In this document: positions 1 through 5,033 of the stretch, piece by piece
Layout of the letters: each line of letters starts with the position of its first letter
Numbering within the stretch: the first letter of the stretch is position 1
Source: Alphaproteobacteria bacterium UBA6149
GTDB taxonomy: Bacteria > Pseudomonadota > Alphaproteobacteria > Rickettsiales > UBA998
Assembly: GCA_002423155.1 (NCBI GenBank)
Contig: DIUV01000006.1
Coordinates: 27,520-33,856 of the forward strand
Length of the DNA: 6,337 nucleotides
Direction: 5' to 3'
Made by a program: the position numbers and the translations under genes
The notes under the pieces: generated by a model
Told to the model about the DNA's origin: nothing
The model's database searches: none
Seen by the model: the letters and a program-made list of their open reading frames with translations, nothing else

Positions 1-60
1 CTTGGTGAAAAAGTATTTTCCAGCTTTTTTACAATCAACAACATCACTCCTGTGGATACT

Positions 61-99
61 ACCCTCACCCCGTCCCTCTCCCAGAGGGAGAGGGGGCAG
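61..99. repeat. Dispersed palindromic repeat (CCCTCTCCC type)
   Basis: A GC-rich block in AT-rich surroundings. Perfect 9-bp arms CCCTCTCCC (74-82) and GGGAGAGGG (86-94) enclose a 3-base loop, preceded by a CCCTCACCCCG lead. This kind of lead plus hairpin is familiar as a dispersed intergenic repeat in many proteobacterial genomes. That assignment is from memory of the pattern, since only one copy lies in this window. It has no T-run, so it is not a classical terminator. An open frame runs through it but encodes only low-complexity Pro/Arg/Ser sequence. Confidence 0.65.
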
Positions 100-186
100 T
101 CCGCGTTTCATTTTTAAGTCATGTTTACACAAATACATCATAAGCTATTGGTATTGTTGGTGTAAATATAACAGCAGCTTATTTTC

Positions 187-285
187 CTTGGACAGCAGTA
201 CGCCTTGTGCGGGGATCTCGGGAAACAAAAAAGACCGAATTTGTAGCCCTAGATTCCCGCGCAAGGCGGGGATGACGACGGATGG
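187..285. repeat. Palindromic intergenic repeat element, full-length copy
   Basis: The arms 201-222 and 247-268 are complementary over 22 bp. There is one true mismatch (219/250) and two G-T wobbles (208/261 and 214/255), around a 24-base AT-rich spacer. The right arm contains its own small hairpin, CCCGC/GCGGG (256-260/266-270). The outer segments, CTTGGACAGCAGTACG at 187-202 and GCGGGGATGACGACGGA at 266-282, recur in opposite orientation at 6292-6329. The TTCCCGC...GCGGGGATGACG part resembles dispersed repeats common in proteobacterial intergenic DNA. There is no coding capacity. It could be a small non-autonomous mobile repeat or a structural intergenic element; the sequence does not decide. 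Confidence 0.7.
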
Positions 286-287
286 TG

Positions 288-319
288 TTGAATACAAACA
301 GGTTTTTGTTGTTGATAAT
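288..319 (+). promoter_or_regulatory. Possible ccoS promoter
   Basis: GATAAT at 314-319 is a good -10 hexamer. TTGAAT at 288-293 is the best -35 look-alike, but the 20-base spacer is too long for a standard sigma70 promoter. A 17-base spacer would place the -35 on the poor match AATACA (291-296). Transcription would begin near 326, leaving a very short leader. I report it because ccoS appears separated from any upstream gene and needs its own promoter; support is weak. Confidence 0.3.
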
Positions 320-339
320 ACTGTTGTTTTGGGGGGTAT

Positions 340-489
340 ATGAACATACTTATATATCTCATCCCCATCGCATTAACCCTTGGGGCGGCAGGTCTAGTCG
401 CTTTTTTCTGGTCTTTAAAAAATGACCAGTTCGAAGATTTAGACGGTGCCGCCCAGCGGATTTTACATGATGATATAGACGACGCTTAA
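340..489 (+). CDS. ccoS: CcoS, cbb3-type cytochrome oxidase assembly protein
   Basis: Encodes a 49-residue inner-membrane protein. CcoS is needed to mature the cbb3-type cytochrome c oxidase (the high-affinity terminal oxidase used at low oxygen), probably at the step of heme and copper insertion into CcoN. One hydrophobic segment spans roughly residues 3-24. It is followed by the family signature FFWSLKNDQFEDLDGAAQRI (22-41) and an acidic tail. The length is normal for the family. The ATG at 340 follows a G-run (331-336) that can serve as a ribosome site at short spacing. ccoS usually follows ccoI (fixI) directly; here at least 339 bases of repeat-rich DNA lie upstream. Its TAA overlaps the stop of the convergent ydcH-like gene. 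The ccoNOP genes must lie outside the window. Confidence 0.93.
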   Translation: MNILIYLIPIALTLGAAGLVAFFWSLKNDQFEDLDGAAQRILHDDIDDA

Positions 490-501
490 GCAGCGTTTTT
501 T
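482..501 (+). terminator. Putative intrinsic terminator of ccoS
   Basis: ACGCT (482-486) pairs with AGCGT (492-496) around a 5-base loop, followed directly by a T-run (496-501). The stem is only 5 bp, so strength is uncertain. It overlaps the ccoS stop codon and also lies within the 3' coding end of the opposing ydcH-like gene, which makes for a very compact convergent junction. Confidence 0.5.
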
Positions 502-728
502 AGCATCACAAAAAGTTCATCTTTTAATTTAAGGCGAATTTTTTTCTGCTCTTCCAAATAATCATCCGAAGCAGCTTCAGCGCCTGATTCAATACGGTGA
601 ACATTATGTTCTGCCTCATCATATTCCTCAAAAAGCTTGGCGAAATGATTGTCTGAAACCTTCAATTCGTGAATCTTATCACGCATTTCAGGGAATTCTT
701 TTATTAAGCTATGGTTCTCTAGTGGCAT
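486..728 (-). CDS. YdcH/DUF465-family small protein
   Basis: Encodes an 80-residue, highly charged, all-helical protein of the DUF465 (YdcH-like) family, whose molecular role is not established. Its layout matches E. coli YdcH: an N-terminal FPEMRDKIHELK segment (about 14-25), then HFAKLFEEYDEAEHNVHRIE (about 29-48), and a C-terminal KKIRLKLKDELFVML helix. Together these suggest a helical hairpin. I chose the ATG at 728 rather than 764 because an AAGGAAA ribosome site (734-740) sits five bases upstream of it and the family starts here. There is no signal peptide or membrane segment, so it should be cytoplasmic. It is divergent from ompW, sharing an intergenic region with an FNR box. Its stop overlaps ccoS. 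Confidence 0.88.
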   Translation of the reverse strand: MPLENHSLIKEFPEMRDKIHELKVSDNHFAKLFEEYDEAEHNVHRIESGAEAASDDYLEEQKKIRLKLKDELFVMLKNAA

Positions 729-733
729 AATTG

Positions 734-740
734 TTTCCTT
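734..740 (-). promoter_or_regulatory. Ribosome binding site deciding the ydcH-like start
   Basis: Read on the minus strand this is AAGGAAA, five bases before the ATG at 728. The longer in-frame start at 764 lacks a comparable site, and the extra 12 residues do not fit the family. Confidence 0.7.
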
Positions 741-754
741 TCTGTTGTGTTTAT

Positions 755-760
755 AAAAAT
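755..760 (-). promoter_or_regulatory. Candidate -10 for the ydcH-like gene
   Basis: On the minus strand this reads TATTTT, centred about 33 bases from the centre of the FNR box at 784-797. That is close to the spacing of a class II FNR-activated promoter, where the box is near -41.5. The position is an inference from spacing; transcription would start near 749, leaving a leader of about 20 bases. Confidence 0.35.
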
Positions 761-783
761 ACACTAGGTTTATATAGGCTGAA

Positions 784-797
784 TTGACCTAAATCAA
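784..797. promoter_or_regulatory. FNR/FixK-type operator (anaerobox)
   Basis: The sequence TTGAC-CTAA-ATCAA matches the FNR/FixK consensus TTGAT-N4-ATCAA at nine of the ten specified bases. It lies between the divergent ydcH-like gene and ompW, 61 bases before the ompW ATG. A class II arrangement would put an ompW start near 832 with TAGTTT (819-824) as its -10. The opposite direction also has a reasonably spaced -10 (755-760), so the site could serve either gene or both. The Crp/Fnr regulator encoded at 1574-2296 has the recognition residues expected for this sequence. In E. coli ompW is known to respond to FNR, which supports the call. Confidence 0.75.
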
Positions 798-818
798 TGC
801 TGGTGAAGAATATAGGGC

Positions 819-824
819 TAGTTT
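819..824 (+). promoter_or_regulatory. Candidate -10 of ompW
   Basis: TAGTTT lies about 31 bases from the centre of the FNR box, as in class II FNR-dependent promoters, and matches the -10 consensus at four of six positions. TATAGG at 811-816 is an alternative. No good -35 exists at normal spacing, which fits activator dependence. Confidence 0.35.
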
Positions 825-857
825 TCGCTAACTAATTATAGTTTAAAGGAGAAAATT

Positions 858-1472
858 ATGAAAAAAACAGCTTTATGTGCTTTGGCATTCTTTGCTGCTA
901 CTCAAGCAGCTTTTGCGGCAGATAGCACTAATACTAATAACGGAAAATGGATGGTGCGTGCGCGTGCTTTGGGAGTTATTCCCCAAGAAGATAGCTCACT
1001 TAATATTGGTGGACATGTGAAAGTTGATAATAGCGTGGTTCCTGAGTTGGATGTTACCTATTTTTTCACGGATAATATCTCTGCCGAGTTGATTGCTGCG
1101 GTTACTAAACATAATGTGCACACTAATGGTGGTGTAGATGCTGGTAGCGCATGGTTGTTGCCTCCTACTCTTACTTTGCAATATCATTTCAATCAATTAG
1201 AGGCAATTAAGCCTTATGTTGGTGCTGGTATCAACTACACGCATTTTTATAACGAAGATGCAGGCGCACTTAATGCCGTGAAATATGAAGATAGCTGGGG
1301 CGCTGCTTTGCAAGCGGGTGTGGACGTGCCTCTTCAAAACAACTGGTACTTAAACGCTGATGTTAAAAAAGTGTTTATCAATACTACTGCTAAATTCGCG
1401 CCAAGTGGTGTACGTGCTGATGTTGACCTAGACCCATGGTTGGTTGGTGTTGGTGTTGGTTACCGTTTCTAG
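858..1472 (+). CDS. ompW: OmpW-family outer membrane beta-barrel protein
   Basis: Encodes a 204-residue precursor of OmpW, a small eight-stranded outer-membrane barrel thought to form a narrow hydrophobic channel. Residues 1-20 are a Sec signal peptide (KK start, hydrophobic core, AFA cleavage site before Ala21). Family landmarks are the PELDVTYFFTDNISAEL strand pair (about 62-78), WLLPPTLTLQYHF (99-111), KPYVGAGINYTHFY (118-131), LNADVKKVFIN (165-175) and the last strand ending YRF. The terminal Phe is the usual barrel-assembly signal. The length matches E. coli OmpW. AAAGGAGA (845-852) precedes the ATG. An FNR box lies upstream and a strong terminator follows, so this is a single-gene unit probably induced at low oxygen. 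Confidence 0.93.
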   Translation: MKKTALCALAFFAATQAAFAADSTNTNNGKWMVRARALGVIPQEDSSLNIGGHVKVDNSVVPELDVTYFFTDNISAELIAAVTKHNVHTNGGVDAGSAWLLPPTLTLQYHFNQLEAIKPYVGAGINYTHFYNEDAGALNAVKYEDSWGAALQAGVDVPLQNNWYLNADVKKVFINTTAKFAPSGVRADVDLDPWLVGVGVGYRF

Positions 1473-1495
1473 TATATATCATCCTGATATTGAAG

Positions 1496-1527
1496 AAGGG
1501 GGAGGTTTTTACCTCCCCTTTTTTTTT
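1496..1527 (+). terminator. Intrinsic terminator of ompW
   Basis: GGGGAGGT (1499-1506) pairs perfectly with ACCTCCCC (1511-1518) around a TTTT loop, extendable by A-T pairs, and is followed by nine Ts (1519-1527). This is a strong rho-independent terminator 24 bases after the ompW stop. Read on the minus strand it lacks a T-run beyond the stem, so it would be weak for the convergent regulator gene. Confidence 0.93.
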
Positions 1528-1573
1528 GGTAAACTTCTAAAGATTTCAGCGCAGTAGCATACGCAGATCTTTT

Positions 1574-2296
1574 CTAGGGCTTAATATCAGTCTTGCATAA
1601 TCCAGCTTCTGAACAATTGCCGCATACAAAATTACGCAGATTAGCTATATTGCTGATAGTTATATTATTACCTGATACGCTAATGCCTAAAGTTTTTAGT
1701 TGCTGTAATGCTCGTGAAAAAGTTTCGGATTTCATGCAAAGATAGGAAGCGAGTATATGTTTTTCAATTGGTATTTGGATGTTTCTTTCCCCATATTGCT
1801 GTCCTTTGCATAAAGATATGAGAAAGCAACTAAGGCGTTGTGCCGCAGATAAAGTAGATATTTGCTCCATTTTTAGTTGTGCTTGGGTAACGCGATTATT
1901 TAGCAATAGTAATATGTTGATGGAAAAATCGTAATGTTGTTTGATTAACTCGCGGATGATTTCTGCGGGTATGGCAGCTAGTTCGGCGTCTTGGCTGACA
2001 ATTTCTGCATTATAGCTATAATTAGCCTTGGGGCATAGACAAGCTTCGCCAAATATATCGCCTGAATTACATAAATCAATAATGGTTTCTTTGCCATCAG
2101 GCGTTTGCCTAGAGAGCTTCACCCAGCCGTCAAATACTAACCATAAACAATTTGCTGCATCACCATGCAAAATTATGGTTTCGTCCTTTTGATAAATCCG
2201 CGTTTTTATGTATGGTGTTAGTTCTTGCCAAATATGCGCAAACCCATCAAAGATGGTGAAGCAATGTTCTGGGTTGTAGTTTTTAAGATTAATCAT
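1574..2296 (-). CDS. Crp/Fnr-family oxygen- or redox-responsive transcription regulator
   Basis: Encodes a 240-residue Crp/Fnr regulator. An N-terminal cyclic-nucleotide-binding-type beta-roll (about 20-115) includes FDGWVKL and GDIFGEACL. A dimer helix follows (about 118-150), then a winged helix-turn-helix (about 150-222). The recognition helix SETFSRALQQLK has E191, S194 and R195, the E-x2-S-R pattern of FNR that reads TTGAT/ATCAA. FNR's N-terminal cysteine cluster is absent (only Cys12 there). Instead the tail has Cys225, Cys228 and Cys234 (C-x2-C-x5-C), close to the three C-terminal cluster ligands of Bacillus Fnr. Further cysteines are at 50, 76, 86, 88, 157, 163 and 187. An in-frame stop upstream fixes the ATG at 2296, but the ribosome site is poor. 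An FNR box next to ompW is its likely local target. It could be named Fnr or FixK; orthology cannot be settled here. Confidence 0.88.
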   Translation of the reverse strand: MINLKNYNPEHCFTIFDGFAHIWQELTPYIKTRIYQKDETIILHGDAANCLWLVFDGWVKLSRQTPDGKETIIDLCNSGDIFGEACLCPKANYSYNAEIVSQDAELAAIPAEIIRELIKQHYDFSINILLLLNNRVTQAQLKMEQISTLSAAQRLSCFLISLCKGQQYGERNIQIPIEKHILASYLCMKSETFSRALQQLKTLGISVSGNNITISNIANLRNFVCGNCSEAGLCKTDIKP

Positions 2297-2335
2297 CTGA
2301 CTTTATATGACAATAGTGTTTCTTCTTTATTTTCG

Positions 2336-2371
2336 CACCGCCCACCTTTTTCTAGAATAAAATTGGCGGTG
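2336..2371. repeat. Short GC-rich inverted repeat upstream of the regulator
   Basis: CACCGCC (2336-2342) and GGCGGTG (2365-2371) form perfect 7-bp arms around 22 AT-rich bases, 40 bases upstream of the regulator's ATG. It could be an mRNA leader hairpin or a protein site in the regulator's promoter region. Nothing in the sequence says which, and no convincing sigma70 promoter is visible in 2297-2406. Confidence 0.4.
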
Positions 2372-2381
2372 GGATTGCAGT

Positions 2382-2444
2382 CGCAATTCTTTATAGTGCT
2401 TCTTATTTAGTATGATTTTAAAGGGGAAGCACTATAAAATTGCG
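2382..2444. repeat. Long imperfect inverted repeat spanning the msbA stop
   Basis: The left arm 2382-2402 and right arm 2426-2444 are complementary over 19 bp: 12 bp next to the loop plus 7 bp outside, with a 2-base bulge (CT) in the left arm. The loop is 23 bases. The stop codon of the ABC transporter gene is in the loop, and the right arm encodes its last residues. There is no T-run on either side, so it is not a standard terminator. It may stabilise the mRNA 3' end, attenuate read-through into the regulator gene, or be a remnant of an inserted palindromic element. Confidence 0.7.
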
Positions 2445-4188
2445 AATTATAGAGCGAAGCATATTTACCCGCTTGGGTCAATAACTGCTCATGTGTACCT
2501 GATTCTACAACTTTTCCTGCGTCGAGTACAATAATCATATCTGCATGGCGTACCGTTGATAGGCGATGCGCAATTACGATGCTGGTGCGTTTTTGCATTA
2601 ATTCATCCAGTGCTTTTTGTACTGAGCGCTCGGAGGCATTATCCAGCGCGGAGGTTGCTTCGTCTAATAATAAAATCGGGGCATTACGTAGCATAGCGCG
2701 CGCAATAGATATACGCTGGCGCTGCCCACCGGATAATTTCATGCCTGAATTACCCACGCGAGTTTTGTAGCCATCATGGAGTTTTATAATAAATTCATGC
2801 GCATCTGCGGCTTTTGCGGCGGCTTCTACTTCTTCGACACTGGCATTTTCTTTGCCATAGGCAATATTGGCGAAAATACTATCGTCAAATAACATTATTT
2901 CTTGACTAACAAAGGAAATTTGTGAGCGGAAGGATTTAAAGCTTAAGCCTTTAATATCCTGCCCATCAATATAAATGGCTCCTTCGTCTGGGTCATAAAA
3001 ACGTAGGAGTAAATTCATCAAGGTAGTTTTTCCCGCGCCAGATGCCCCTACCAGCGCCAGCATTTTACCTGCGGGTACCTCTATATTTACCTTGGTAAGC
3101 GCTGGTATATTATGCCCATAATAAAAAGACAGATTTTTAATTTCTACCTGTCCATGGGTTATTTTTAGATCCAGAGCATTATCTTTTTGCAAAACTTGGG
3201 GTTTTTCATCCAGCACCGCAAAAAAACGTCGAGCTGCCGACATACCTTCTTGCAATTGTGAGGACATGCCCGCAATCAAGCGCATAGGGCGGTAAGCCAT
3301 AATCATCGCGGCAATGAAGGAAAAGAAAGCGCCGGCTGTGGTCTTGCCTTGAATTACTTCCATGCCCCCATAGGCGATTACTCCCGCAATGGCGGCGGAG
3401 GCAAATATCTCAATCATGGGAGCCGCCATAGCTTGTAAGCGTGAGGCTTTCATGTACATTTTATACAGTCCATGTACGGTGCTCTTTGCACGCGCTATTT
3501 CATAATCTTCCCGACCATAGGCTTTTACCACGCGCACGGCTTTAAAAGTTTCATCCAATTGTCCGGCAAAAACCGATAATTGTTCTTGTGTGCCATCCGA
3601 AATACGGCGCATTTTTCTGCCCATGCGCAGTACTGGGTGCACCAGCAGGGGAAACAGCACAAAAGCAATCAAAGATAATTCCCAGCTTTGATAAAACATT
3701 ACTCCGATGAGAAAAATCATAGTGAGCACTTCGCGAGCAATGCCGGTAATAACGCTGGAAACCGCATTGCGCATTAGCTGTAAATCATTGGTGAAGCGTG
3801 AGATTAGCCGCCCTGAAGAATGTTCTTGAAATAGCCCCACATCGGCATTAATCAGATGGGCAAATAAATCCACCTGCATCTTGGCAATCACCCCTTGCCC
3901 TACTTTGCGCAATAAAACCGTTTGCCCATAATTAGCAATTCCCCCCAGTAAAGCGATGCCCACTAAGGCTATGGGGATGAGAAACAACATTTGCTGGTCT
4001 TTTTTGAGAAAAATTTCGTCTAGCACAGGTTGCAACAACCAGGCATTAGCCGCCTGCGAGCCTGCCACCACCAACATACAGACAACCGACAAGGCAATAA
4101 TGCCGCGAAAACGGAATAAATATTGCCGCGCAATACGCTTGAGTAAATACGCAGTTTTCGCTTCGGGAGTTTCGCTTAAGTGATCCAT
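2407..4188 (-). CDS. msbA: MsbA-type lipid A / lipopolysaccharide flippase (ABC transporter)
   Basis: Encodes a 593-residue half-transporter: an exporter-type membrane domain with about six helices (25-310) fused to an ATPase domain (about 345-585). Two copies would form the inner-membrane flippase that moves lipid A-core to the periplasmic face using ATP. The ATPase motifs are complete: Walker A GASGAGKTT (381-389), Q-loop Gln429, signature LSGGQ (485-489), Walker B ILLLDE (505-510), D-loop SALD (513-516) and switch His541. Length and EHSSGRLISRFTND (122-135) fit the MsbA family, though substrate is inferred. The ATG at 4188 is the only good start, but no Shine-Dalgarno is evident. The last ten or so codons come from a palindromic repeat, giving an unusual tail. 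lpxK and waaA, frequent partners, are not adjacent; the regulator gene lies 110 bases downstream. Confidence 0.87.
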   Translation of the reverse strand: MDHLSETPEAKTAYLLKRIARQYLFRFRGIIALSVVCMLVVAGSQAANAWLLQPVLDEIFLKKDQQMLFLIPIALVGIALLGGIANYGQTVLLRKVGQGVIAKMQVDLFAHLINADVGLFQEHSSGRLISRFTNDLQLMRNAVSSVITGIAREVLTMIFLIGVMFYQSWELSLIAFVLFPLLVHPVLRMGRKMRRISDGTQEQLSVFAGQLDETFKAVRVVKAYGREDYEIARAKSTVHGLYKMYMKASRLQAMAAPMIEIFASAAIAGVIAYGGMEVIQGKTTAGAFFSFIAAMIMAYRPMRLIAGMSSQLQEGMSAARRFFAVLDEKPQVLQKDNALDLKITHGQVEIKNLSFYYGHNIPALTKVNIEVPAGKMLALVGASGAGKTTLMNLLLRFYDPDEGAIYIDGQDIKGLSFKSFRSQISFVSQEIMLFDDSIFANIAYGKENASVEEVEAAAKAADAHEFIIKLHDGYKTRVGNSGMKLSGGQRQRISIARAMLRNAPILLLDEATSALDNASERSVQKALDELMQKRTSIVIAHRLSTVRHADMIIVLDAGKVVESGTHEQLLTQAGKYASLYNSQFYSASPLKSY

Positions 4189-4237
4189 GCGCTTGGTGTA
4201 GCAAAGATAGAGAAAAAAGGCAATTTTTGTATTTATG

Positions 4238-4274
4238 AAAAAAGCACGCGAGCTGGTGGGCTTCGCGTGCTTTT
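4238..4274 (-). terminator. Intrinsic terminator of the coiled-coil gene
   Basis: Perfect 12-bp arms, AAAAGCACGCGA (4240-4251) and TCGCGTGCTTTT (4263-4274), enclose an 11-base loop. Read on the minus strand the stem ends in six Ts, five bases after the stop of the gene at 4280-4843. It separates that gene from msbA, so msbA needs its own promoter. The four Ts on the plus side make it only weakly bidirectional. Confidence 0.9.
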
Positions 4275-4279
4275 CTGGT

Positions 4280-4843
4280 TTATTTGGTTAAGCGTTTTAT
4301 TTCGAGCAGCATGCTTGTTAGGTCGCGCACAACAATGCGCAGACGCTCATTCAAGTCCGTACTGGCAATTTTTGTCAATTCACCTAATAGCTCAAAAGTT
4401 ATTAGTCTGACATAATCGGCAATTTCTTCAACAGACAGAACCGACAATTGTTTTTCGTACAGCTCATGAAATGGGTTGGGATCTACATTCCCATAAATTG
4501 CCCGAATGTCACCATAGTTCCGGTCAAGAAACTCGCGCAATTCACCCAACTTGAAACAAACAATGTTTTGCACTGTAAGAAACCTTTTTTCAGATTTCAG
4601 TTGCTTGATCTGTTTATACAAATCATCCTCATCTGCTAGAAGCTGTTTGTTAGACTTCAAGTGATTTTCGCAATCAGTTTCAAGTTTTTCGTTTCGATGA
4701 TGCAGATCAACATATTGCTTTGAAATTTTATTCAGGGCTATTTGGCGCTGGATGATAACCACAAGCATGATGCCAGATAATATCATCAGCAACAAAATGT
4801 TTATTGGCATTTCAACGAAATAAGTTTCTATAAAGACGCTCAT
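4280..4843 (-). CDS. Membrane-anchored coiled-coil protein of unknown function
   Basis: Encodes a 187-residue protein that I do not recognise. Residues 13-32 (PINILLLMILSGIMLVVIIQ) form one strongly hydrophobic helix without a signal-peptidase site. The basic residues after it suggest the remainder faces the cytoplasm. Residues about 36-90 are charged, with heptad-like spacing, and read as coiled coil. Residues about 95-187 form a separate helical region with FKLGELREFLDRNYGDIRAIYGN (97-119), DPNPFHELYEKQL and an amphipathic tail. I chose the ATG at 4843 over the TTG at 4867 because a perfect AGGAGG sits four bases before it. The gene has a strong terminator, is divergent from bolA, and appears monocistronic. 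A scaffold, tether or sensor is possible, but no function is supported. Confidence 0.75.
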   Translation of the reverse strand: MSVFIETYFVEMPINILLLMILSGIMLVVIIQRQIALNKISKQYVDLHHRNEKLETDCENHLKSNKQLLADEDDLYKQIKQLKSEKRFLTVQNIVCFKLGELREFLDRNYGDIRAIYGNVDPNPFHELYEKQLSVLSVEEIADYVRLITFELLGELTKIASTDLNERLRIVVRDLTSMLLEIKRLTK

Positions 4844-4847
4844 AAAA

Positions 4848-4853
4848 CCTCCT
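4848..4853 (-). promoter_or_regulatory. Perfect Shine-Dalgarno deciding the coiled-coil gene start
   Basis: On the minus strand this reads AGGAGG, four bases before the ATG at 4843. It lies inside the longer frame that begins at the TTG at 4867, so the longer start is unlikely. It is the strongest ribosome site in the window, suggesting the protein is translated efficiently. Confidence 0.75.
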
Positions 4854-4996
4854 AAGGTCAAGAGCAAAGAATTTTTATTTTCTCCAGAAAACGCAAATTC
4901 AAAAAAAGGTCATAATCTCTAGCAAATCCATGCAAAGAAGCCTTATGCTTAACATAAATTAACCATAAAATATAGGTTTTTCTTGCGTGGTTATGT

Positions 4997-5004
4997 TATA
5001 TAAG
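4997..5004 (+). promoter_or_regulatory. Possible -10 of bolA
   Basis: TATATAAG contains two overlapping -10 candidates, TATATA (4997-5002) and TATAAG (4999-5004). No good -35 occurs 16-18 bases upstream, only T-rich sequence at 4976-4981. The leader would be about 25 bases and includes AAGGAT (5020-5025) as ribosome site, eight bases before the bolA ATG. Confidence 0.35.
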
Positions 5005-5033
5005 AAAAAAATCGCCATTAAGGATAAAAAAAC

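Larger units (their letters stand above)
1..339. other. Gene-free stretch upstream of ccoS
   Basis: No credible gene is visible in these 339 bases on either strand. One frame stays open over most of the stretch (2-343, TTG start), but it crosses both palindromic repeats and its product has no recognisable domain, so I do not call it. Between the repeats, around 100-180, the DNA is AT-rich. It holds only a weak 7-bp inverted repeat, TTTACAC (124-130) and GTGTAAA (160-166). The 3' end of the usual ccoS neighbour ccoI (fixI) is not seen here. Confidence 0.6.

Noticed and set aside
2..343. Open frame of about 113 codons at the left edge
   Set aside because: It begins at TTG, runs through both palindromic repeats, translates the GC-rich repeat as Pro/Arg/Ser-rich sequence, shows no domain, and ends inside the ccoS start. 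It is best explained as repeat DNA without stops.
827..839. 13-base sequence GCTAACTAATTAT repeated at 6186-6198 upstream of pgsA
   Set aside because: One AT-rich 13-mer occurring twice in 6.3 kb is close to chance expectation. The two sites have no common distance to a start codon, and their genes are on opposite strands.
996..1196. Minus-strand open frame inside ompW
   Set aside because: It is fully covered by ompW, which has a signal peptide, family motifs, a ribosome site and a terminator. The antisense product has no recognisable feature.
4448..4639. Plus-strand open frame inside the coiled-coil gene
   Set aside because: The minus-strand gene has a perfect Shine-Dalgarno, a membrane helix plus coiled coil, and a matching terminator, while the plus frame has none of these.
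4943..4957. Dyad TTATG/CATAA between the coiled-coil gene and bolA, considered as an operator
   Set aside because: Only five AT-rich base pairs, no match to a known operator, and similar chance dyads occur throughout this intergenic region.
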